Notes under the pieces: model-generated | What the model was told of the DNA's origin: nothing | Database searches by the model: none | What the model saw: only the letters and a program-made list of their open reading frames with translations | Shown here: piece after piece, positions 8,095 through 15,158 of the stretch | How positions within the stretch are numbered: the stretch's first letter is position 1 | Layout: each line of letters starts with the position of its first letter | Position numbers and translations under genes: made by a program | From: an uncultured Blautia sp. | GTDB lineage: Bacteria; Bacillota; Clostridia; Lachnospirales; Lachnospiraceae | Assembly: GCA_900541345.1 (NCBI GenBank) | Contig: UQJE01000058.1 | Coordinates: forward strand, 1-16,485 | Reading direction: 5' to 3' | DNA: 16,485 nt

Positions 8095-9102
8095 ATGGGA
8101 ATATTTCGAAATAAAAGTGTGCGAGATCAACTTTTTTTAAGCCTCCTTTTTCTTATTTTCACAGGGGTTATAGCCTTTGTTTTTGATAGAAAAGCAGGGG
8201 CTTTTGTACTGTTTTCCGGAACAGGTTTGTGTATCTTTCAGACTGTTTTCGCAGAAAAAAGATATAAAGAAATCCGTTTTCTGTCCCAGCAGTTGGACGA
8301 AATTCTCCATGCGGGAGGTGGTGTGGAGCTTCGTCATTTTCGTGAGGGAGATGTAGAGATTCTCCGTGATGAGCTGCAGAAAATGATTCTTCGTCTGGAA
8401 GAGCAGACAGAGCTTCTTGAAAAAGAAAAAATGTCTCTTGCAGATTCGCTTGCAGATATTTCTCATCAGATTCGTACGCCGCTTACTACATTAAATCTTC
8501 TTGTGGAGAGGATGAAAAAGAATACAGGAGACAGTTCTTCCCGTCAGAGTCTTTTAAGGGAAGCGGAGCAGATGCTGGACAGGATTCAGTGGCTTGTGAC
8601 TTCGCTTTTGCGCCTTTCTAAGCTGGATGCAGGAGCGATTGTATTAAAACCGCAGAAAATAGTTTTGGCTTCTTTTTTTCAGGAGGTTATGAAACCTTTT
8701 GCTGTTTCTATGGACATCAGAGGGCAAAGTCTGGAAGTAAGCGGAGACAGAAATACGGAAGTGCAGGGAGATTACAACTGGACTTTGGAGGCTGTTGGAA
8801 ATGTTATTAAAAATTCTCTGGAATATACGCCGGAGGGAGGGAGACTTCTCATTGACTGGGATGACAACCCGTTATTTACAGAAATAAAAATCACAGATTC
8901 CGGGCAGGGCATTCCAAAAGAAGATATTCCCCATTTGTTCGAGCGGTTTTACAGAGGGCAAAATGCGGGAAATCACAGTTTTGGGATTGGACTATCGCTG
9001 TCCCGTGCGATTTTATCACAGGAAAATGCAGTGATCTATGGGCAAAATGCGGCTCCAATGGGAGCACAGTTTGTCATTCGTTTTTATAAAACAGTTGTGT
9101 AA
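8095..9102 (+). CDS. Sensor histidine kinase of module 2
   Basis: This 335-residue kinase has two N-terminal membrane segments (about 12-30 and 36-53) joined by only a few residues, so there is no extracellular sensor domain. A helical, HAMP/coiled-coil-like linker (about 55-118) leads to the H-box DISHQIRTPL with phospho-acceptor H124. The ATPase domain shows N240 in NVIKNSLEY, G1 box DSGQGI (268-273), the F-box region LFERFYRG (281-288) and G2 GIGLSLS (297-303). The DISHQIRTPL form places it near VanS/lantibiotic-resistance kinases and apart from the module 1 BceS-like kinase. GGAGG lies just before the start. The adjacent transporter is the natural functional partner. Signal unknown. Confidence 0.92.
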   Translation: MGIFRNKSVRDQLFLSLLFLIFTGVIAFVFDRKAGAFVLFSGTGLCIFQTVFAEKRYKEIRFLSQQLDEILHAGGGVELRHFREGDVEILRDELQKMILRLEEQTELLEKEKMSLADSLADISHQIRTPLTTLNLLVERMKKNTGDSSSRQSLLREAEQMLDRIQWLVTSLLRLSKLDAGAIVLKPQKIVLASFFQEVMKPFAVSMDIRGQSLEVSGDRNTEVQGDYNWTLEAVGNVIKNSLEYTPEGGRLLIDWDDNPLFTEIKITDSGQGIPKEDIPHLFERFYRGQNAGNHSFGIGLSLSRAILSQENAVIYGQNAAPMGAQFVIRFYKTVV

Positions 9103-9103
9103 A

Positions 9104-9157
9104 GTGACAGATTTGTTATAAAAAAGTCACGGCTGTGTCACGTCCGTTTTTTACAAT
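9104..9157 (+). promoter_or_regulatory. Candidate response-regulator operator and promoter for the module 2 transporter
   Basis: GTCACG occurs at 9126-9131 and again at 9137-9142, an 11-bp period or one helical turn, which is how OmpR-family dimers usually bind. An inverted copy, GTGACA (9104-9109), pairs with TGTCAC (9136-9141). A good -10, TACAAT, follows at 9152-9157, but the -35 position about 17 bp upstream lies inside the repeats and does not match TTGACA. The layout fits activation by the module 2 response regulator. It is inferred from sequence only. Confidence 0.55.
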
Positions 9158-9230
9158 ATTTCTATCTCCAGCGGAGATACAGACCTTCGCAGAAGAAGGC
9201 CGCAGATAACCGGATAGAAAGGAGAATATT

Positions 9231-9911
9231 ATGGAAATATTACGTGTGGAAAAATTAAAAAAAATATACGGGCAGGGGGACAATGCAGTTGTGGCGCTTG
9301 ACGAGGTGTCTTTGTCTGTAAAGCAGGGAGAATTTGTGGCAATCGTAGGTTCATCCGGTTCCGGAAAATCCACCTTGATGCACCTTATCGGGGGAGTAGA
9401 CCGACCTACTTCCGGTAAGGTTTTTGTGGGTGGGATTGACGTATACGCACAGAAAGAAGAGGAGCTTGCCATATTTCGAAGAAGACAGGTGGGATTGATT
9501 TATCAGTTTTATAATCTGATTCCTGTCTTAAATGTACGGGAAAATATGACGATTCCTGTTTTAATGGATGGACGAAAGGTAAATGAAAAGCGGCTTTCAG
9601 AGCTTCTTGAGCTTTTAAAATTAAAAGACAGGGAAAAACACCTTCCCAATCAGCTTTCCGGAGGACAGCAGCAAAGGGTATCCATAGGGCGGGCGCTTCT
9701 TAACGCACCATCCCTTCTTCTGGCAGATGAGCCCACAGGGAATCTGGATTCGGAAAACAGCCGGGAGATTATGGAGCTTTTGCGATATTCCAATAAGACG
9801 TATCACCAGACAGTAATCGTGATTACCCATGATGAAAATATTGCGCTTCAGGCAGACAGAATTCTTGCGCTGGAAGATGGAAGAATCATAAGAGATGAGG
9901 TGATTCGATGA
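9231..9911 (+). CDS. ABC transporter ATP-binding protein of module 2 (MacB/LolD-like)
   Basis: This 226-residue ATPase has Walker A GSSGSGKST (40-48), Q-loop Q92 in LIYQFYNLIP, signature LSGGQQQR (142-149), Walker B LLLADEP (162-168) with the GNLDS D-loop, and switch histidine H200 in VITHD. Length and motifs are those of the MacB/LolD/FtsE-like group that powers mechanotransmission permeases. It should work with the permease whose start overlaps its stop by 4 nt (ATGA). AAAGGAG at 9218-9224 lies 6 nt before the ATG. The leader preceding it can form two small hairpins (TATCTCC/GGAGATA at 9163-9179 and CCTTC/GAAGG at 9184-9199). Confidence 0.93.
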   Translation: MEILRVEKLKKIYGQGDNAVVALDEVSLSVKQGEFVAIVGSSGSGKSTLMHLIGGVDRPTSGKVFVGGIDVYAQKEEELAIFRRRQVGLIYQFYNLIPVLNVRENMTIPVLMDGRKVNEKRLSELLELLKLKDREKHLPNQLSGGQQQRVSIGRALLNAPSLLLADEPTGNLDSENSREIMELLRYSNKTYHQTVIVITHDENIALQADRILALEDGRIIRDEVIR

Positions 9912-12487
9912 ATATTTTCGCACGAATTACCGCAAGAACCATGAAGGAAAATAAGACGAGAACAATCGTTACGATTATCGGTGTGATTCTTTCCACTGCA
10001 ATGATCACGGCAGTTGCCACGCTGGGAGGAACTTTTCAAAATTTTTTTATTGAGTATACAAAAGAACAGGATGGAAGCTGGCATGTGGCAGGTCTATCTC
10101 TTCCTGTGAAGGAGGCGGAAAAAGCTGAAAAACAGGCGGAAGTAGTAAATAGTACAAAAGTGGCAGAGCTTGGATATGCGCGTTATGAACATCTTCTATC
10201 GCCTATGATGCCTTATCTTTATGTACAGTCTTTTTCAGAAAATACAAGGAGTATGCTTCCGGTTGCGTTGAAGGAAGGAAAGTTTCCGGAGAAGCAGAAT
10301 GAAGTGATTATTCCTGACTATTTGAATGCCAATCTGGAGGAGGGGAATCAGATTTTAATAGGAGATACTCTTCCCCTGGAACTTGGAGAACGTGAATATA
10401 AAGGGGAGCGTCTGAGTCAGAGCAACAGCTATATGGGAACGGAAACAAAGGCAGAGGAAAGCTTTGTTCCAAAAGAAAAACGGGAGTTTACGGTAGTGGG
10501 AATCTATGATTATTCCAGCCTTGTAACTTCTATTGGAGCTCCCGGATATGAAGTATATGCAGGCCCCGGAAATGAGACGGGAAGTTATACGGATCTCTAT
10601 GTAGAATTAAAAGATATAAAGAAAACCTATGATTTTCAGAAGGAAGTGTTTGGAGGGTACGGCTCTGTGACACATGAGAGTCTGCTTCAATGGTATGGAG
10701 TTGTGGATAATGATCGATTCTTCACGGTATATACAGGGCTTCTCCTGATTCTTACAGCTGTCATTATGACTGGCTCAGTACTTTTGATTTACAATGCTTT
10801 TTCTATTTCTTTAAGAGAGAGAAGTACGCAGTTTGGTCTTCTTTCGTCTCTTGGAGCAACGAAAAAGCAGCTTCGTCAGTCTATGAGATATGAGGCGTTT
10901 ATGGTCAGCCTTATCGGGATTCCTTTTGGAGTGCTTTCCGGTATTGCAGGAATCGGTATCACCCTTCATTTTATTGAAGAAGGACTTTCCCAGTGGCTTT
11001 ACGGGAAAAGCAAGGAGATTCCTCTTGTAGTAAATGCAGGAGCAGTTCTTCTCTCAATTGCAGTAGCATTTTTTACAGTATTCATATCCGTATGGATTCC
11101 GTCAAGACGAATCAAACGTCTGTCTCCAATGGAAGCCATACGCGCCAGTGAAGATATAAAAATCCGTCCGGGAGAAGTAAAAACAGGAGGCTGGGTGTTT
11201 AAAATATTCGGTCTTCCGGGAATGATGGCAGATAAGAATTATAAGCGTGACAGAAAGAAATACAGAACAACCATTGTTTCGTTAAGCATTAGTATTCTTC
11301 TTTTTACAACAGCAGCGTTGTTTCAGATTTATCTGATAGAAACCGGTTCTTTTGTAATGGATGTCCCGGCAGCAGATGTGGAATGTGTTATTTATCAACC
11401 GGATAAAGATGCAGAAAAAGCGGATAAAATTTTAGAGAAAACAGAAGGAATAGAAGAGATTTTTTCTTACGAAAAATTATATCTTATGATGCAGGTACCG
11501 TCGGAGATACTCGGTTCTGTTTTCGAGGGCAGGGAAGTGATGACTGATGAAAATTACACAGTAATTTCAGCGGAAACAGTTATTCTTCCGAATGAAGTGT
11601 TTGAAGAGATGGCAAAAAAAGAAGGGATTTCCCTTTCTGCTTATAAAAATACAGAAGTACCAAGATTTCTTTACACGGAAAACGAGCATACATACAACTC
11701 TTCCACCCAACGCTATGAAACGCAGGATTATTTTCAGGAAAAAGGAGAAAAAAGAGCAGAGCTTGGCTGGATTACGACAAGTGGAGAAGCGGAAAAAGAA
11801 ATATTCGAACCGCAGGGAGAAATTATTTTAGGGGATGCAGTTGAAAAACTTCCTGAAAAAATGGGAATCAGAAACACAGATTTTGCTCTTTTTATGTCAG
11901 AAAGTATGTATCAGGATTTTTCGGAATATTTCTTACGGACTGATCCTATAAAGACTTATAATATAAAATGTGAAAATCCGGGAGTGGTTAGTGAAACGCT
12001 CGAGAAAGAGCTGAAAGAGCAGGGAATCCAGTCGGAAAATGTGACAGATCTGCATGCGCTCTATCAGCAGGACAGAAACACTATGATGGCGGTGCAGATA
12101 TTGACGTATGGATTTATCATACTTATCTCCCTGATTGCAGTGGCGAATGTATTCAATACTATTTCCACAAATTTTATGCTCAGAAGAAAGGAGTTTGCAA
12201 TGCTCCGTTCTATGGGAATGTCGCCAAAAGGCTTTAACAGAATGCTTTATTATGAATGTCTGATATATGGCAGCAAATCTGTTTTGTACGGGATAATACT
12301 TACAGTAATGGTAAGTTATGTTATCTGTAAAGTGATTGGTATTGGAGCGGATGCAGGTTTTGTGATTCCATGGGGCGCTCTCATCACGGCCATAGCTGGT
12401 GTTTTTCTTGTAGTATTTGCATCTATGATATACGCAATGTGCCGCATACGGAAGAATAATATTGTAGAAGAATTGAAGATGATGTAG
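9908..12487 (+). CDS. Duplicated FtsX-type ABC permease of module 2
   Basis: This 859-residue permease is built from two FtsX halves. Predicted membrane segments lie near 18-40, 272-298, 331-354 and 374-396 (first half) and 454-476, 731-752, 785-810 and 819-845 (second half). Each half places a large external domain after its first segment (about 41-271 and 477-730). The FtsX loops RSTQFGLLSSLGATKKQL (305-322) and RKEFAMLRSMGMSPK (about 760-774) are the same element repeated, confirming the duplication. This topology differs from the ten-segment BceB protein of module 1, so the two transporters belong to different families. With the flanking two-component genes it probably acts on an envelope-active compound; lipoprotein or lipid handling is an alternative. 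Translation is coupled to the ATPase gene by a 4-nt overlap. Confidence 0.88.
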   Translation: MNIFARITARTMKENKTRTIVTIIGVILSTAMITAVATLGGTFQNFFIEYTKEQDGSWHVAGLSLPVKEAEKAEKQAEVVNSTKVAELGYARYEHLLSPMMPYLYVQSFSENTRSMLPVALKEGKFPEKQNEVIIPDYLNANLEEGNQILIGDTLPLELGEREYKGERLSQSNSYMGTETKAEESFVPKEKREFTVVGIYDYSSLVTSIGAPGYEVYAGPGNETGSYTDLYVELKDIKKTYDFQKEVFGGYGSVTHESLLQWYGVVDNDRFFTVYTGLLLILTAVIMTGSVLLIYNAFSISLRERSTQFGLLSSLGATKKQLRQSMRYEAFMVSLIGIPFGVLSGIAGIGITLHFIEEGLSQWLYGKSKEIPLVVNAGAVLLSIAVAFFTVFISVWIPSRRIKRLSPMEAIRASEDIKIRPGEVKTGGWVFKIFGLPGMMADKNYKRDRKKYRTTIVSLSISILLFTTAALFQIYLIETGSFVMDVPAADVECVIYQPDKDAEKADKILEKTEGIEEIFSYEKLYLMMQVPSEILGSVFEGREVMTDENYTVISAETVILPNEVFEEMAKKEGISLSAYKNTEVPRFLYTENEHTYNSSTQRYETQDYFQEKGEKRAELGWITTSGEAEKEIFEPQGEIILGDAVEKLPEKMGIRNTDFALFMSESMYQDFSEYFLRTDPIKTYNIKCENPGVVSETLEKELKEQGIQSENVTDLHALYQQDRNTMMAVQILTYGFIILISLIAVANVFNTISTNFMLRRKEFAMLRSMGMSPKGFNRMLYYECLIYGSKSVLYGIILTVMVSYVICKVIGIGADAGFVIPWGALITAIAGVFLVVFASMIYAMCRIRKNNIVEELKMM

Positions 12488-12497
12488 GAAATGGTTT

Positions 12498-12534
12498 GAG
12501 AGCATCCGCAATGTGGGTGCTCTCGTTACTTTTT
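12498..12534 (+). terminator. Intrinsic terminator of module 2
   Basis: GAGAGCATCC (12498-12507) pairs with GGGTGCTCTC (12515-12524), one pair being G-U, with a 7-nt loop. A U-rich stretch ending in TTTTT follows at 12530-12534. It lies 10 nt after the permease stop and closes the second module. Confidence 0.85.
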
Positions 12535-12593
12535 CCGTTTCGATGGATTCTTTATGATAAAAATCGAACATATGATTGCAGGTCAAAAGAATA

Positions 12594-12602
12594 TGTGATA
12601 AT
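12594..12602 (+). promoter_or_regulatory. Weak candidate promoter for the orphan ORF
   Basis: TG-T-GATAAT at 12594-12602 is an extended -10-like element. TTGCAG at 12576-12581 could be a -35, though the 15-bp spacer is short. It is the only promoter-like signal I see between the module 2 terminator and the ORF at 12681. Confidence 0.3.
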
Positions 12603-12680
12603 CTATTTAAGAAAAGATTGTCAAAAATAGTATTTAGCATGAAATGGGATATGGAAGTGCATAAGGAAGGGACAAGGGGA

Positions 12681-13202
12681 ATGAATAAAAGTGTTGATAT
12701 AATAGAATTGGAAGGTTCTCCAATAGTTATTATCAATGATATACGGTTTCAATCAAGACGAGGAATTGACTGGAACAAAGTGGAAAAATACCTCAAAGAG
12801 TATATTGGAAAATATTTTGAGATAACAGAAACTTCAGAAAAAATATATATTGGTTCAGATTTTCCAGATGAATTCAGTCATTCAAATGATACAAAAAGAT
12901 TAAAGGGTGCAAATACGAAGGCAAAAGCAAATATGACATCTGCTATTGGTGAACTGATTCAAATTGCAACAGAAAAAGCACAGTATCCCGATTATAATAA
13001 TAAGCATGGAGAAAAAGCAAAATTGGGTTGGTATCGTTATAATACAAAATTTGGAATACCGGTATATGATGCAGACGGAAATCTGGAGCGATATAATATT
13101 TTTTCAACGAGAATGCTTGTAAGATGTGATGCAGATGGAAAACTGTATCTTTATGATCTGGTAAGAACAAAAAAAGAAACGAGCGAGCCGCATGAGCAAT
13201 AG
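12681..13202 (+). CDS. Orphan protein resembling a phage/ICE polyvalent-protein domain (possible BECR-fold nuclease-like)
   Basis: The product has 173 residues with no signal peptide or membrane segment. Recognisable blocks are SPIVIINDIRFQSRRGIDW (13-31), KIYIGSDFPDEFSHSNDTKRL (54-74), KGANTKAKAN, GELIQIATEK, KAKLGWYRYNTKFGIPVYD, and near the end NIFSTRMLVR...GKLYLYDLVRTKKETS. From memory this pattern occurs both as small standalone proteins in Lachnospiraceae and as C-terminal domains of large polyvalent proteins of phages and integrative elements, where PBECR nuclease-like folds have been proposed. That match is recollection, not a search. The ATG at 12681 was chosen because the domain begins there and AAGGAAGG lies 10 nt upstream; the open frame runs back to a TTG at 12576. 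The gene is visibly more A/T-rich than its neighbours and unrelated to them, suggesting horizontal origin. Function unassigned. Confidence 0.65.
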   Translation: MNKSVDIIELEGSPIVIINDIRFQSRRGIDWNKVEKYLKEYIGKYFEITETSEKIYIGSDFPDEFSHSNDTKRLKGANTKAKANMTSAIGELIQIATEKAQYPDYNNKHGEKAKLGWYRYNTKFGIPVYDADGNLERYNIFSTRMLVRCDADGKLYLYDLVRTKKETSEPHEQ

Positions 13203-13353
13203 CTGTACGGTAGTAAACTTCGTTTCTTGTAAGTTATGATATAAGTAAAACTGTTATTTGTCAAGAAAAATTTTATGAATAGATAAAAAATCACATGAAG
13301 AAATAGGTTGTTATTGTCTGCGAAGCGCAATGGTAGAAATTCCTTTCTCCCCC

Positions 13354-13382
13354 TTGACACTCTCATCTTTTTCGAATACAAT
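13354..13382 (+). promoter_or_regulatory. Sigma-A promoter of the T-box/proS/cca transcript
   Basis: A perfect -35, TTGACA (13354-13359), and a near-perfect -10, TACAAT (13377-13382), are separated by 17 bp. Transcription should start near 13389, just before stem I of the T-box leader. It is one of the strongest promoter-like signals in the window. Confidence 0.85.
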
Positions 13383-13397
13383 AACCTCAGTAAATAA

Positions 13398-13648
13398 TTA
13401 TGGCGATGAAGAGAATAGTACACAGGGAGCAATCCCAGAGAGGAATCCCGGCGGCAGAAACCTGCGCTGTGGTGGAAGGATTCTGTGCGTGAGCTGTGGA
13501 ACCGGCCTCGGAGCCCCGCATAATTGAAGTGCGGCGTATAACCGGCGTTAACGGAATTGATGAGAGAGCAGATATGAAAATGCCTGCTAATTAGGGTGGT
13601 ACCGCCGAAGCCTTTCGGTCCCTTTTCAGGGATTAGGCTTCTTTTTTT
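13398..13648 (+). ncRNA. T-box riboswitch leader (tRNA-Pro specific) with terminator
   Basis: The conserved T-box AGGGTGGTACCGCC lies at 13593-13606. Stem I starts with GATGAAGAGAATAGTA (13405-13420), including the loop-E-like AGTA. It continues through CACAG (13421-13425)/CTGTG (13494-13498) and GAATCC (13443-13448)/GGATTC (13478-13483), with CAGAGAGG and GGTGGAAGG as apical motifs. After CTGTG the specifier loop reads GAACCGG, giving CCG (13502-13504), a proline codon that agrees with the downstream gene. The terminator is GAAGCCT (13607-13613)/AGGCTTC (13635-13641) followed by seven T. The competing antiterminator pairs AGGG (13593-13596) with CCCT (13620-13623). Uncharged tRNA-Pro should promote read-through into proS. 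Confidence 0.93.
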
Positions 13649-13700
13649 ATACTTAAATAAAGAAGCGTCCTTAAATTTAACAACAAAAAGGAGAATAACT

Positions 13701-15140
13701 ATGGCAAAAGACAAAAAACTGGTAGAAGCGATCACTTCTATGGAAGATGATTTCGCGCAGTGGTACACAGACGTTGTAAAAAAAGCAGAGCTGTGTGATT
13801 ACACAAGCGTAAAAGGCTGCATGGTAATCAAACCGGCAGGTTACGCAATCTGGGAAAATATTCAAAATGAACTTGACAAACGATTCAAAGAGACAGGAGT
13901 ACAGAACGTATATATGCCGATGTTCATTCCGGAATCTCTTTTACAGAAAGAAAAAGATCATGTAGAAGGTTTTGCTCCGGAGGTTGCATGGGTGACACAT
14001 GGAGGTCTTGACCCGCTTCAGGAGCGTCTCTGCGTACGTCCTACATCTGAGACTCTGTTCTGTGATTTCTATGCAAAAGAAATCCAGTCTCACAGAGATC
14101 TTCCGAAAGTATATAATCAGTGGTGTTCTGTTGTGCGCTGGGAAAAGACAACACGTCCGTTCCTCCGCTCCCGTGAGTTCTTATGGCAGGAAGGACATAC
14201 GGCGCATGCAACAGCAGAGGAAGCAGAAGAGCGTACCATTCAGATGTTAAACGTATATGCGGATTTCTGTGAGCAGGTACTTGCAATTCCGGTTGTAAAA
14301 GGACAGAAAACAGACAAAGAGAAATTTGCAGGTGCAGAGGCTACTTATACAATCGAGTCTCTGATGCACGATGGAAAAGCGCTGCAGTCCGGAACAAGCC
14401 ATAACTTTGGTGATGGATTTGCAAAAGCATTTGGCATTCAGTATACAGACAAAGAAAATAAATTACAGTACGTGCACCAGACTTCCTGGGGTATGACAAC
14501 AAGAATGATCGGTGCCATTATCATGGTACATGGAGACAACAGCGGTCTTGTACTTCCGCCGAGAATTGCTCCGGTACAGGCTGTGATCATTCCTATCCAG
14601 CAGAGAAAAGAGGGCGTTCTTGAAAAAGCTGACGAGATGTTTGCAGCTCTGAAAGCAGCAGGAGTCCGCGTAAAAGTAGACGACACAGACAAGAGCCCTG
14701 GATTTAAGTTTGCAGAGCAGGAAATGCGCGGTATTCCGGTTCGTATTGAATGTGGTCCGAAAGATATTGAACAGGGACAGGCTGTTATCTGCCGCCGTGA
14801 TACAAGAGAAAAATATGTAGTGAAATTTGAAGAGCTTACAGAGAAAGTAGCAGAGGTTCTGGATACTATGCAGCATGAGATGCTGGAAAGAGCTCGCGCA
14901 CACAGAGATGCACACACATATGTGGCAACAAATTACGAAGAGTTCAAAGAAACAATCAACAACAAGCCTGGTTTTGTAAAAGCAATGTGGTGCGGCTGCC
15001 AGGAATGTGAAGATAAGATTAAAGAAGACGTGCAGGCAACTTCAAGATGTATGCCGTTTGAGCAGGAGCAGTTAAGCGATGTCTGCGTATGCTGCGGCAA
15101 ACCGGCGAAAAAGATGGTATACTGGGGAAGAGCATATTAA
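13701..15140 (+). CDS. proS: Prolyl-tRNA synthetase, archaeal/eukaryotic-type
   Basis: This 479-residue class II aminoacyl-tRNA synthetase charges tRNA-Pro with proline in the cytoplasm. Class II motif 1 is around 47-75, motif 2 (VVRWE, RPFLRSREFLWQEGHTAHAT) around 144-171 and motif 3 near GLVLPPRIAP. The short form, without the large inserted editing domain of bacterial-type ProRS, together with an anticodon-binding domain, a C-terminal cysteine-rich zinc-type module (C431, C433, C436, C450, C462, C464, C465) and the terminal WGRAY, identifies the archaeal/eukaryotic-type enzyme common in Clostridia and Mollicutes. The ATG at 13701 follows AAAGGAGA (13687-13694). The frame is open back to 13596, but that part lies inside the T-box terminator. 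Expression is controlled by the upstream T-box. Confidence 0.96.
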   Translation: MAKDKKLVEAITSMEDDFAQWYTDVVKKAELCDYTSVKGCMVIKPAGYAIWENIQNELDKRFKETGVQNVYMPMFIPESLLQKEKDHVEGFAPEVAWVTHGGLDPLQERLCVRPTSETLFCDFYAKEIQSHRDLPKVYNQWCSVVRWEKTTRPFLRSREFLWQEGHTAHATAEEAEERTIQMLNVYADFCEQVLAIPVVKGQKTDKEKFAGAEATYTIESLMHDGKALQSGTSHNFGDGFAKAFGIQYTDKENKLQYVHQTSWGMTTRMIGAIIMVHGDNSGLVLPPRIAPVQAVIIPIQQRKEGVLEKADEMFAALKAAGVRVKVDDTDKSPGFKFAEQEMRGIPVRIECGPKDIEQGQAVICRRDTREKYVVKFEELTEKVAEVLDTMQHEMLERARAHRDAHTYVATNYEEFKETINNKPGFVKAMWCGCQECEDKIKEDVQATSRCMPFEQEQLSDVCVCCGKPAKKMVYWGRAY

Positions 15141-15158
15141 TTGGAAGAAGGAATGGAC

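Noticed and set aside
12576..12680. Upstream TTG start extending the orphan ORF by 35 codons
   Set aside because: The extension carries no conserved sequence and has no ribosome site; the domain begins at the ATG at 12681, which has a purine-rich site upstream.
11933..12736. Long antisense open frame (267 codons, - strand) across the end of the module 2 permease
   Set aside because: It lies opposite a well-supported coding sequence, crosses the terminator, is rich in His/Asn/Ile of mirror-codon type and shows no recognisable domain or ribosome site.
13330..13527. Small + strand open frame of 65 codons as a possible leader peptide before proS
   Set aside because: It starts upstream of the promoter -35 and runs through T-box stem I, so it would not be fully contained in the transcript. 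It has no Shine-Dalgarno site.
13151..13768. Antisense open frame (205 codons, - strand) across the T-box region
   Set aside because: It runs through the proS promoter, the T-box leader and the start of proS, all well supported on the + strand. The translation shows no family resemblance.
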